Positions 51,299 to 59,054 of a stretch of 61,057 bases of DNA are shown one piece after another (positions within the stretch are counted from its first letter, which is position 1; every line of letters starts with the position of its first letter). The stretch comes from Beijerinckiaceae bacterium (GTDB lineage Bacteria; Pseudomonadota; Alphaproteobacteria; Rhizobiales; Beijerinckiaceae). The stretch lies in assembly GCA_019745195.1 (NCBI GenBank), contig JAIETL010000040.1, forward strand, positions 1-61,057, read 5' to 3'. The notes under the pieces were generated by a model. The model was not told the DNA's origin and searched no databases. It saw only the letters and a list, made by a program, of their open reading frames with translations. The position numbers were made by a program, and so were the translations under genes.

Positions 51299-51871
51299 TC
51301 AGGCGGCCTGGTTGCGGTTTCGCGGCGCGGTCCATTTGGTCTGCGCCATGAAGTCGTCGAGCGGGGTGTGCGTCAGGTGGTTGACGTAGTTCGAGATCGT
51401 CTTCGTCGCGACGATCACCACCAGTTCCAGCACCTGCGCCTTGCTGAAGCCCGCCGCGATGAAGGCGTCGACGGCGTCGTCGCCGGCAAAGCCGCGCTCG
51501 GCGACGATACGCTCGGCGAAGCTGCGCAGCGCCTGCAGGCGCGCGTCCGCGAGCGGGGCGCCGTCGCGCAGGGCCGCGATTGTGTCGGGCTCGACGCCGG
51601 CCATATTGGCCAGCACCGAATGGCCCGCCGTGCAGTATTCGCATTCGTTCAAAACGTTGATCGCCATGAAGGCGACCTGCTGCTCGGCGGGGGTGAAGCT
51701 GGTCTTGGCGACCAGCGCAAACAGCGCATCATAGGCCTGCAGGGCGACAGGGCTCTCGGCCAGGGTGCGGTGCAGATTGGGAATGAACTTCCAGGCCTTT
51801 TCGATGCCAGCGAGGGGCTCCTTGGCGGCCGCGGGCGCGGTCTCGACGGTGTGAAGCGTGAACTTTGTCAT
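51299..51871 (-). CDS. AhpD-like carboxymuconolactone decarboxylase family protein
   Basis: A 190-aa all-helical protein. The AhpD redox motif is NECEYCTAGHSVLANMAG, with C-x-x-C and the distal His. The start MTKFTLHTVETAPAAAKEPL at 51871 is used. It is upstream of the peroxiredoxin on the same strand and divergent from a LysR-type regulator, so the pair is probably a LysR-controlled peroxide or quinone stress operon. Confidence 0.9.
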   Translation of the reverse strand: MTKFTLHTVETAPAAAKEPLAGIEKAWKFIPNLHRTLAESPVALQAYDALFALVAKTSFTPAEQQVAFMAINVLNECEYCTAGHSVLANMAGVEPDTIAALRDGAPLADARLQALRSFAERIVAERGFAGDDAVDAFIAAGFSKAQVLELVVIVATKTISNYVNHLTHTPLDDFMAQTKWTAPRNRNQAA

Positions 51872-51972
51872 GGTTGTCTCCGGGTTGCCTGGCGGCGGCC
51901 TCGCCGTCGTCCATGCCCCGACCATGCTTCATTCGCTCGATTACCATAACGCGGCTTGATCGCAGAAGATTG

Positions 51973-51987
51973 ATACGTAGAGTGTAT
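51973..51987. promoter_or_regulatory. LysR-type box in the ahpD-like/lysR divergent promoter
   Basis: ATAC-N7-GTAT (51973-51987) fits the T-N11-A LysR consensus with matching half-sites. It lies 2 bases from the lysR start and about 100 bases from the divergent gene start, as usual for LysR autoregulatory sites. Confidence 0.5.
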
Positions 51988-51989
51988 AA

Positions 51990-52910
51990 ATGTCGGATGT
52001 GATCACCCTCTTCCGCACCTTCGTTCGCGTCGTCGAGGCCGGCTCCTTCACCGCCGTCGCGGCCGAGTTCAACACCAGCCAGCCGACGGTCTCGCGCCAG
52101 ATCGCGGCCCTCGAGGACCAGCTCGGCGCGCTGCTGTTCCAGAGAACGACGCGTGCGCTGACGCTGACCGATGACGGCCGCGTGCTTTACGAGCAGGCGC
52201 GTCAGGCGCTCGACAGCGTCCAGCAGGCTTTGGGCTCGGTCGGCCGGCTTCGCGGCGCGCCGAGCGGAACGCTGCGCCTCGCCTGTCCCGTCGTGTTCGG
52301 CCGCCTCCATATCGTCCCGCGGCTGCCGGTTTTCCTGGAGCGCTATGGCGACGTGGCGATCGATCTGATCATGAACGACGGCTTCACCGATCTGGTCGAG
52401 GAGGGCGTCGATCTGGCCATCCGCATCGGTGAAATCACGGATCTGGGGCTGATCGCGAGGCGCATCGGCATGACGCGACGGGTCACGGTCGCGGCGCCCT
52501 CATACCTCGCCGCGCATGGCGCGCCGGCTCATCCCGGCGACCTCGCTGACCATGACTGCATCGTCTATTCGCGGCTGGCGACCGGCGCGCGCTGGGAGTT
52601 TTCAGGCGCGGCGGGACCGGTCGGCGTCCATGTCTCTGGTCGCTTCCGGGTCAACAATTCGGAGGGTGTGCGCGAGGGAGTCCTGCGCGGCATCGGCATC
52701 GGTGTGGTGCCGATCTGGCATTTCAGCGACGAGATCGCATCCGGCCGGCTGGTCGTGATCCTGTCCGAGTTCGAGCCCAGCCCGCTGCCGACGCATGTCG
52801 TCTACCCGTCGCGCCGCTTTCTGGCCCCGAAAGTCCGCGCGATGATCGATTTTCTGGCGCACGAGTTCGAGATCGACCCCGTGCTCTCGGCCTATGGCGT
52901 GGCCGGCTAG
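51990..52910 (+). CDS. LysR-family transcriptional regulator
   Basis: A 306-aa protein with an N-terminal winged HTH (FVRVVEAGSFTAVAAEFNTS, QPTVSRQIAALEDQLGALLF) and a periplasmic-binding-like effector domain (GTLRLACPVVFGRLHIVPRL, LAIRIGEITDLGLIARRIGM). It is divergent from the AhpD-like/peroxiredoxin operon and is its likely activator. The final part lacks cysteines placed as in OxyR, so direct peroxide sensing by an OxyR mechanism is not supported. Confidence 0.93.
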   Translation: MSDVITLFRTFVRVVEAGSFTAVAAEFNTSQPTVSRQIAALEDQLGALLFQRTTRALTLTDDGRVLYEQARQALDSVQQALGSVGRLRGAPSGTLRLACPVVFGRLHIVPRLPVFLERYGDVAIDLIMNDGFTDLVEEGVDLAIRIGEITDLGLIARRIGMTRRVTVAAPSYLAAHGAPAHPGDLADHDCIVYSRLATGARWEFSGAAGPVGVHVSGRFRVNNSEGVREGVLRGIGIGVVPIWHFSDEIASGRLVVILSEFEPSPLPTHVVYPSRRFLAPKVRAMIDFLAHEFEIDPVLSAYGVAG

Positions 52911-52956
52911 CCGGTGAGCCGACAGCTCGAACGCAGCCGCCTCCGAGAACCTTTCT

Positions 52957-54195
52957 TTAGGCCGCGTCGAGCCCGTAGAGCGAATGCAGCGTCCGGACCG
53001 CGAGCTCGGTGTAGGCCGCGTCGATCAGCACGGAGAACTTGATCTCTGAGGTCGTGATGGCGCGGATGTTGATGCCCTTCTCGGCCAGAGCCCGGAATGC
53101 GCGGGCCGCGACGCCGGCATGGCTCCTCATGCCGACGCCGATGGCCGAGATCTTCACCACGTCGGTCGCGCCCTGCAGCGACTGATAGGCGATCTGGTCG
53201 TGCCGGCTTTCCAGCAGGGTCTTCGCCCGCTCGTAGTCGGCGGTCGGGACCGTGAAGGTGATGTCGGTCGTCGCCTGGTCGTCGGAGACGACCTGAATGA
53301 TCATGTCGACATTGATGTTGGCGTCGGCCAGCGGGCCGAAGATGGCCGCTGCCACGCCCGGCTTGTCGGCGACGCGCCGGAGCGTGAGCTGGGCTTCGTC
53401 GCGCGAGAACGCGATGCCGGTGACGATCTGCTGTTCCACGATGTCGTCCTCGTCGCAGATGAGGGTGCCGGATTTGGGATTGTCGGGGTCGTCGAAGGAG
53501 GAGCGCACGTAGGTCGGCACACGCTGGACCATGGCGATCTCGACCGAGCGCACCTGCAGCACCTTTGAGCCGAGCGAGGCCATTTCCAGCATCTCCTCGA
53601 AGGAGACGCGGTCCATGCGCTTGGCCTTGGGCACCACGCGCGGATCAGTGGTGTAGACGCCGTCGACATCGGTGTAGATGTCGCAGCGGTCGGCCTTCAG
53701 TCCGGCCGCCAGAGCCACTGCACTGGTGTCGGAGCCGCCGCGCCCGAGCGTGACGATGCGGCCGGACTGGGCATGCACACCCTGGAAGCCGGAGCAGACC
53801 GCGATCTCGCGGTTGCGATCGAACCCTGCGACGATGCCGGCCGGCTCCACCGCCTCGATCCGCGACGAGCCATGCGCGTCCGAGCCATGGAGCGGGATCT
53901 GCCAGCCCTGCCAGGAACGGGCGGGCAGGCCGAGCTCCTGCAGCACGATCGCCATCAGGCCCGACGTCACCTGCTCGCCCGAGGCGACGACGACGTCGTA
54001 TTCCGCCTGGTCGAATAGCGGCGAGGCCTCCTTGCACCAGCCGACAAGCTCGTTGGTCTTGCCGGACATGGCCGAGACGACGACCGCGATCTCGTGGCCG
54101 GCGTCGAATTCGCGTTTGACGTGGCGGGCGGCGTTCTTGATGCGCTCGACGGTCGCGACGGAGGTGCCGCCGAATTTCATCACCAGACGGGCCAT
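52957..54195 (-). CDS. lysC: Aspartate kinase (LysC type)
   Basis: A 412-aa protein. It starts MARLVMKFGGTSVATVERIK, the aspartokinase phosphate-binding signature. It has VVVSAMSGKTNELVGWCKEA, GRGGSDTSAVALAAGLKADR and two C-terminal ACT domains (RVADKPGVAAAIFGPLADAN; GVGMRSHAGVAARAFRALAE). It makes aspartyl phosphate for lysine, threonine and methionine and is probably feedback-inhibited through the ACT domains. A longer frame to 54672 is only a shadow of ubiG. The next gene is divergent ubiG, an arrangement common in Hyphomicrobiales. Confidence 0.96.
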   Translation of the reverse strand: MARLVMKFGGTSVATVERIKNAARHVKREFDAGHEIAVVVSAMSGKTNELVGWCKEASPLFDQAEYDVVVASGEQVTSGLMAIVLQELGLPARSWQGWQIPLHGSDAHGSSRIEAVEPAGIVAGFDRNREIAVCSGFQGVHAQSGRIVTLGRGGSDTSAVALAAGLKADRCDIYTDVDGVYTTDPRVVPKAKRMDRVSFEEMLEMASLGSKVLQVRSVEIAMVQRVPTYVRSSFDDPDNPKSGTLICDEDDIVEQQIVTGIAFSRDEAQLTLRRVADKPGVAAAIFGPLADANINVDMIIQVVSDDQATTDITFTVPTADYERAKTLLESRHDQIAYQSLQGATDVVKISAIGVGMRSHAGVAARAFRALAEKGINIRAITTSEIKFSVLIDAAYTELAVRTLHSLYGLDAA

Positions 54196-54348
54196 GGCGG
54201 TCCAGAGGCTCTCATATCGAAAGTCCTGGCATGGAGGCCGGGACGAAAGGTCACCCTCGCGCCGGGCGCGAGGCGGGTGTAGATGACGGGCAGCGGCCGG
54301 CCTGTCAATGCGATGGGTGACGGCGGGCCATAAACGGGGAATCAGGCC

Positions 54349-55104
54349 ATGGCGGCGACGGCGCAGCAGGGCGGGCAGACGATCGACGCAGCCGAGGTCG
54401 CCCGCTTCGACGCCATGGCGAAGACCTGGTGGGATCAGAAGGGGCCGATGGCGGTCCTGCACAAGTTCAATCCCGTCCGCCTGAGCTTCATCCGCGATCT
54501 CGCCTGCACGCAATTCTCGCGCGATCCGAAGAGCCTGCGCGCGCTGGATGGCCTGAGCCTCGTTGATATCGGCTGCGGCGGCGGCGTCCTGTCGGAGCCG
54601 CTGGCGCGGCTCGGTGCGAGCGTGACAGGGCTCGATCCCGCGCCGACGAACATCAGCGTCGCCCGCGCCCATGCGGAAAAATCAGGCCTCGCGATCGACT
54701 ATCGGCAGGAGGCGATCGAGACGGTCGTCGCCGGCGGCGGACGCTTCGACATCGTGCTGGCGATGGAGGTGGTCGAGCATGTCGCCGATGTCGAGGCTTT
54801 CGTCGCGGCCTGCTGCCAGGCGGTGAAGCCCGGCGGTCTGCTCGTCATGGCAACGCTGAACCGCACGCTGAAATCCTACGCGCTCGCCATCGTCGGCGCG
54901 GAATATGTCCTGCGCTGGCTGCCGCGCGGCACCCATGACTGGAACAAGTTCGTCACGCCCGACGAGCTCAAGGCCGCTATCGCCGCCAACGGGCTCGATC
55001 TCGGGCAGGAAACGGGCGTGGTCTACAACCCGCTGTCCGACCGCTGGTCGGCCGCGCGCGACATGGACGTCAACTACATGCTGGCGGCGTCGCGGCCGGT
55101 CTGA
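54349..55104 (+). CDS. ubiG: Ubiquinone biosynthesis O-methyltransferase
   Basis: A 251-aa SAM-dependent class I methyltransferase: DAAEVARFDAMAKTWWDQKG, AVLHKFNPVRLSFIRD, SAM-binding LVDIGCGGGVLSEPLARLGA, then VVEHVADVEAFVAACCQAVK and the family-specific LPRGTHDWNKFVTPDEL. It performs the two O-methylations of ubiquinone synthesis. The start at 54349 is preceded by GGGGAATCAGGCC. Divergent from lysC. Confidence 0.96.
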   Translation: MAATAQQGGQTIDAAEVARFDAMAKTWWDQKGPMAVLHKFNPVRLSFIRDLACTQFSRDPKSLRALDGLSLVDIGCGGGVLSEPLARLGASVTGLDPAPTNISVARAHAEKSGLAIDYRQEAIETVVAGGGRFDIVLAMEVVEHVADVEAFVAACCQAVKPGGLLVMATLNRTLKSYALAIVGAEYVLRWLPRGTHDWNKFVTPDELKAAIAANGLDLGQETGVVYNPLSDRWSAARDMDVNYMLAASRPV

Positions 55105-55131
55105 GGGCGCCGGAGCATCGGGCCGGCCGCG

Positions 55132-55440
55132 TCAGACCAGCCGCCTGATCGTCCCGGCCAGCACCAGCGTTGTCAGCGCGGAGCCTGCGGCGGCCAGCGC
55201 CGTCGCGGCAGGCTGGCCGATGCTGACACTATAACCGGTTTTCCGCCAGACGATCGCGCCGATGACCGCGCCGGCCAGCAGCAGCATTCCGTTCAGGACC
55301 AGGCCGAAGCCGCCATCGCCGAGAATGCCGTCGGCGAGCCAGCCGAGCATGATCGCGCTGGTGACTGCGAGCGCGATCAGCGTGATCATGTGCAACGTCG
55401 GCATGTCGGGGATGCCGACCATCGAAAGCAGCATGCGCAT
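55132..55440 (-). CDS. Small integral membrane protein of unknown function (102 aa)
   Basis: The start MRMLLSMVGIPDMPTLHMIT at 55440 follows AGGGGGA. At least three hydrophobic helices are seen (LIALAVTSAIMLGWLADGIL; GLVLNGMLLLAGAVIGAIVW; AAGSALTTLVLAGTIRRLV). No family is recognised with certainty; it resembles the small GlsB/transglycosylase-associated membrane proteins in size and glycine content. It converges on ubiG and is divergent from ccr. Confidence 0.7.
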   Translation of the reverse strand: MRMLLSMVGIPDMPTLHMITLIALAVTSAIMLGWLADGILGDGGFGLVLNGMLLLAGAVIGAIVWRKTGYSVSIGQPAATALAAAGSALTTLVLAGTIRRLV

Positions 55441-55552
55441 CGGAGTTCCCCCTTTCCATGGGCGCTGGGATGACTGCATCATCGCCCAGTTGGGTTAAGC
55501 GATTGCTCGCGGCGTCGAACCGGCGATGCAGATTGCCACTTGTTTTTTGCAC

Positions 55553-55587
55553 TGCGGCATAATTCCATAGACCTATGGCGCGCCGCA
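55553..55587. promoter_or_regulatory. Nested palindrome in the ccr upstream region
   Basis: CCATAG-AC-CTATGG (55565-55578) is a perfect 6+2+6 palindrome nested within TGCGGC (55553-55558) and GCCGCA (55582-55587). It lies about 90-120 bases upstream of the ccr start, in the divergent promoter region. A candidate operator for regulation of the ethylmalonyl-CoA pathway. Confidence 0.45.
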
Positions 55588-55673
55588 GCATGAGACTGCA
55601 TCATCCTCAGCCGGACCGCCGGATTTGAAACAAGCGGACGCTGATCCGCAGGCTGACAACGAGGGAGACGACC

Positions 55674-56942
55674 ATGTCGACGCAGACCGGCGCCGCGCCG
55701 CTCAAGGATCTCTACGAACTCGGCGAACTGCCGCCCCTCGGCCATGTCCCTGCCAACATGTACGCCTGGGCGATCCGGCGCGAGCGCCACGGCCCGCCGC
55801 AGGAGAGCTTCCAGGTCGAGGTTTTGCCGACCTGGGCGATCGGCGAGGAAGAAGTGCTGCTGCTCGTGATGGCCGGCGGGGTCAACTATAACGGGATATG
55901 GGCAGGTCTGGGCCAACCGATCTCGCCCTTCGATGTCCACAAGGGTCCCTTCCATATCGCCGGTTCCGACGCATCGGGTATCGTCTGGGCGGTGGGGTCG
56001 AAGGTGAAGCGCTGGAAGGTCGGCGACGAGGTTATCGTCCACTGCAACCAGGACGACGGCGACGACGAGGAGTGCAATGGCGGCGACCCGATGTTCTCCT
56101 CCTCCCAGCGCATCTGGGGCTACGAGACGGGCGACGGCTCCTTCGCCCAGTTCTGCCGGGTCCAGTCGCGCCAGCTCATGCTGAAGCCCAAGCACCTCTC
56201 CTGGGAGGAGGCCGCCTGCTACACGCTGACGCTGGCCACCGCCTACCGCATGCTCTTCGGCCACGCTCCGCACACCATCAAGCCCGGCGACAACGTCCTG
56301 ATCTGGGGCGCGTCCGGGGGCTTGGGCGTCTTTGGCGTGCAGCTCTGCGCAGCCTCGGGCGCCAACGCGATCGGCGTCATCTCCGACGAGAGCAAGCGCG
56401 ACTATGTGCTGGGCCTTGGCGCCAAGGGCGTGATCAACCGCAAGGACTTCAACTGCTGGGGCCAGATGCCGACGGTCAACTCGCCCGAATACGACGCCTG
56501 GGTGAAGGAGGCGCGCAAGTTCGGCAAGGCGATCTGGGACATCACCGGCAAGAAGGACGTCGACATCGTCTTCGAGCATCCCGGCGAAGCGACCTTCCCG
56601 GTCTCCTGCCTCGTCGCCAAGCGCGGCGGCATGATCGTGTTCTGCGCCGGCACCTCGGGCTTCAACATCACGTTCGACGCGCGCTATGTCTGGATGCGGC
56701 AGAAGCGCGTGCAGGGCTCGCATTTCGCCCATCTCAAGCAGGCCAGCGCCGCCAACCAGTTCGTCATCGACCGCCGGGTCGATCCCTGCATGTCCGAGGT
56801 CTTCCCTTGGGACAAGATCCCGCTCGCCCATCACAAGATGTGGAAGAACGAGCACGCGCCCGGCAACATGTCCGTGTTGGTTTATGCGCCGCGCACGGGC
56901 CTGCGGACCTATGAGGACGTGGTCGAGGCGCTCTCGATGTGA
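55674..56942 (+). CDS. ccr: Crotonyl-CoA carboxylase/reductase
   Basis: A 422-aa enoyl-thioester reductase of the MDR family. The CCR-specific features are GGVNYNGIWAGLGQPISPFD, the long insert YETGDGSFAQFCRVQSRQLM, NADPH-binding LIWGASGGLGVFGVQLCAAS, and IVFEHPGEATFPVSCLVAKR with the CO2-pocket His region FAHLKQASAANQFV. It makes ethylmalonyl-CoA from crotonyl-CoA, CO2 and NADPH, the key step of acetyl-CoA assimilation without isocitrate lyase. The start is preceded by GAGGGAGACGACC. The mcd gene lies 2.1 kb downstream in the same direction. Confidence 0.97.
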   Translation: MSTQTGAAPLKDLYELGELPPLGHVPANMYAWAIRRERHGPPQESFQVEVLPTWAIGEEEVLLLVMAGGVNYNGIWAGLGQPISPFDVHKGPFHIAGSDASGIVWAVGSKVKRWKVGDEVIVHCNQDDGDDEECNGGDPMFSSSQRIWGYETGDGSFAQFCRVQSRQLMLKPKHLSWEEAACYTLTLATAYRMLFGHAPHTIKPGDNVLIWGASGGLGVFGVQLCAASGANAIGVISDESKRDYVLGLGAKGVINRKDFNCWGQMPTVNSPEYDAWVKEARKFGKAIWDITGKKDVDIVFEHPGEATFPVSCLVAKRGGMIVFCAGTSGFNITFDARYVWMRQKRVQGSHFAHLKQASAANQFVIDRRVDPCMSEVFPWDKIPLAHHKMWKNEHAPGNMSVLVYAPRTGLRTYEDVVEALSM

Positions 56943-57006
56943 GATGTGACCAGCGGCCTCGATCTGCCGCTTGTCGTTGCTGCAGGCGAAGCAATCGCCG
57001 CCGCCC

Positions 57007-57031
57007 GGAACATTCATCCCTCGCACTCGTT
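57007..57031 (+). promoter_or_regulatory. EcfG-type general stress promoter
   Basis: GGAAC (57007-57011) and CGTT (57028-57031) are separated by 16 bases, the alphaproteobacterial general stress (EcfG/PhyR) promoter pattern. It lies 77 bases before the small membrane protein gene at 57108. Confidence 0.65.
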
Positions 57032-57107
57032 TGAACCCTGCGGCCGGCACTGAGCCGACGCACCGGCGTTGGCTCGCCGGCCTTTCGAACCTGACGGGGG
57101 ATTTATC

Positions 57108-57362
57108 ATGGGTATCATCGGTACGATCGTGATCGGCTTTCTGGCCGGACTCGTCGCAAAGTTCATCTCGCCGGGTTCCAACGAGCCTTCTGGCTTCATC
57201 CTGACCACGATCCTCGGCATCGTCGGCGCGTTCGTCGCGACCTATCTCGGCCAGGCGCTGGGCTGGTATTCGGCAGGGCAGGGCGCGGGCTTCATCGGCG
57301 CCGTCGTCGGCGCGATCATCGTCCTGACCGTCTGGTCGATGATGAGCCGTCGCAGCGCGTGA
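57108..57362 (+). CDS. GlsB/YeaQ/YmgE-family stress membrane protein
   Basis: An 84-aa protein with three hydrophobic helices and the family pattern: GIIGTIVIGFLAGLVAKFIS, FILTTILGIVGAFVATYLGQ, FIGAVVGAIIVLTVWSMMSR. It resides in the inner membrane and is a usual member of general stress regulons. An EcfG-type promoter lies upstream (57007-57031). The DUF937 gene follows 27 bases later and may be co-induced. Confidence 0.9.
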   Translation: MGIIGTIVIGFLAGLVAKFISPGSNEPSGFILTTILGIVGAFVATYLGQALGWYSAGQGAGFIGAVVGAIIVLTVWSMMSRRSA

Positions 57363-57389
57363 GCGCGGTTCCTCGAAGGGAGAAGACTG

Positions 57390-57836
57390 ATGAGCAATAA
57401 CGGCTTTCCGTCGATGACGGCGCTTCTCGGCCTGCTGGCCGTGGCCGGCTTCCAGAACCGCGACAAGCTCGCCGAGTGGTTCGGCAGCGCGCAGGGCGGT
57501 CGCGCGCCCGAAGGCGCGCCTCCCGGCCTCGACAGGGCGCTTGGCGACCAGCGCGGCGCGCCCGGCGGCCTCGGCGGCCTGCTCGGCGGCGGCCTCAGTG
57601 AGCTGATCGAGCGTTTCAGGCAGGGTGGTCGCGGCGAGACCGCCGAGTCCTGGGTCCGCAACGGCCCCAACCAGCAGATTTCGGGCTCCGATCTCGAGCA
57701 GACGATCGGCTCCGACGTGCTCGATGATCTCGAAAAGCGCACTGGCCTTTCGCGAGCCGAGCTTCTGGCGAGGCTGTCGCGCGATCTGCCCGACGCCGTC
57801 GATCGCTACACCCCGGACGGACGTATCGCCGCCTGA
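57390..57836 (+). CDS. YidB-like DUF937-family protein
   Basis: A 148-aa protein. A short N-terminal hydrophobic helix ([20 protein letters not shown]) is followed by a Gly/Pro-rich linker ([20 protein letters not shown]) and a helical C-terminus ([40 protein letters not shown]), as in YidB-like proteins. Function is unknown. AAGGGAGAAG precedes the start. It lies directly downstream of the stress-type membrane protein gene. Confidence 0.85.
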   Translation: MSNNGFPSMTALLGLLAVAGFQNRDKLAEWFGSAQGGRAPEGAPPGLDRALGDQRGAPGGLGGLLGGGLSELIERFRQGGRGETAESWVRNGPNQQISGSDLEQTIGSDVLDDLEKRTGLSRAELLARLSRDLPDAVDRYTPDGRIAA

Positions 57837-57865
57837 CGGTCGTCGTCATCCAGATAGCCTTGGCC

Positions 57866-57892
57866 GCCGCGGCGAGTGTCTCTCGCTGCGGC
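57866..57892. terminator. Possible terminator hairpin after the YidB-like gene
   Basis: GCCGCGGCGAG (57866-57876) pairs with CTCGCTGCGGC (57882-57892) with one mismatch around a 5-base loop. No long T-run follows, so the call is tentative. Confidence 0.4.
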
Positions 57893-58007
57893 GTTCGTCG
57901 TTTCCGGCTTGCACCTCGTTGTATCGTCGCGGACATGGGGGGCTGGCGTCGGCGCGCTGTCGCGCAGGGCGAGGGCAGGGTAGAGCATCGCCTCGAACAG
58001 GCGATCC

Positions 58008-58892
58008 ATGCTCAAAACCCCGCTCTTCCTGCGCCTCGTGCCCGTGCTCTTCACCTTGCTCTGGTCTTCGGGCTGGATCGTGGCGGGCTATTCAGCGCTT
58101 TATGCCGATGCGCTGACCTTCCTCGTCGTGCGCTATGCCTGCGCGGCCGTGGCCATCACCGCGCTGGCGCTCGCCATGGGCGCGCCCTGGCCGAAGGGGC
58201 GGCGCGCCATCCTGGACTGCGTCGTCACCGGCGTGCTGATCCACGCCGCCTATCTCGGCGGCGTCTGGTGGGCGGTGCGGCACGGCCTGCCGACCGGCAT
58301 CTCCGGGCTGATCGCCGGCCTTCAGCCGATCCTGACCGCGCTGTTCGCGCCCATGCTGGTCGGCGAAAGGATCACGCCCGTCCGCTGGCTCGGTATCCTC
58401 GCCGGCTTCGTCGGCATCGCGCTCGTGCTCCAGCCGAAGCTGGTCGGCGTCGCGCCGACCGTGCTCTGGGCCGTTCTGATCCCGGTCGCCGTCAATGTCG
58501 CCGGCATGTTCGCGGTCACCTTCGGCTCCTTTTACCAGAAGGCCCGCATCGTCACGGGCGATCTGCGGACGGTCACGGCCGTGCAGTACGTCGCGGCCTT
58601 CGTCGTGACCTTGCCAGTCGCCTTCGCGCTGGAGCCGATGCGGATCGACTGGAACCTGACCATGGCGCTGGTGCTGGCCTGGTCGGTGCTGGCGCTCTCG
58701 CTCGGCGGCGTCGGGCTTTATCTGCTGATGATCAGGCGCGGAGAAATCTCGCGCGTCTCGACCTTCCTCTATCTGGTGCCGGCGCTGGTCGCGGTCGAGG
58801 CCTGGATTCTGTTTGGCGAGGCCCTCACCCCGCTGCAGATTCTCGGCATGGCGGTGACGATCCTCGGCGTCGTGCTGGCGAGCCGGAAATAG
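58008..58892 (+). CDS. EamA/DMT-superfamily transporter
   Basis: A 294-aa membrane protein with about 10 hydrophobic helices in two EamA halves (FLRLVPVLFTLLWSSGWIVA starts the first; LWAVLIPVAVNVAGMFAVTF the second). It ends with the usual ILGMAVTILGVVLASRK. A metabolite exporter of unknown substrate. It stands between the stress genes and a chromosomal palindromic repeat. Confidence 0.93.
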   Translation: MLKTPLFLRLVPVLFTLLWSSGWIVAGYSALYADALTFLVVRYACAAVAITALALAMGAPWPKGRRAILDCVVTGVLIHAAYLGGVWWAVRHGLPTGISGLIAGLQPILTALFAPMLVGERITPVRWLGILAGFVGIALVLQPKLVGVAPTVLWAVLIPVAVNVAGMFAVTFGSFYQKARIVTGDLRTVTAVQYVAAFVVTLPVAFALEPMRIDWNLTMALVLAWSVLALSLGGVGLYLLMIRRGEISRVSTFLYLVPALVAVEAWILFGEALTPLQILGMAVTILGVVLASRK

Positions 58893-58897
58893 CAACT

Positions 58898-58982
58898 CCG
58901 TCATTGCGAGCGTGAGCCGAAGCGATCCAGCAGGGCGTAGAGCGAGACGCTGGATGGCTTCGCTTACGCTCGCAATGGCGGA
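58898..58982. repeat. Dispersed palindromic repeat between the DMT gene and mcd
   Basis: The left arm starting CCGTCATTGCGAGCG (58898-58912) and continuing to a GATCCAGC (58924-58931) pairs imperfectly with the right arm, GCTGGATGG through CGCTCGCAATGGCGG, ending at 58982. This GTCATTGCGAGCG...GATCCAG type is a frequent intergenic repeat in Hyphomicrobiales. It is unrelated in sequence to the repeat at 24211. Confidence 0.7.
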
Positions 58983-59054
58983 TTGGCTGAAAGACGGGTT
59001 TCCGTGTCAGCGAAGTTGGCCTTATGCTGCGTCGCAACAAGGGGAGAGACCGTC

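Noticed and set aside
54196..54672. Upstream extension of lysC
   Set aside because: The extra residues are the antisense of ubiG; the aspartokinase signature begins at the Met at 54195.
55501..55673. Clear sigma-70 promoter for ccr
   Set aside because: AT-rich boxes such as TAATTC are present, but no pair with good -35 match and normal spacing could be fixed by eye.
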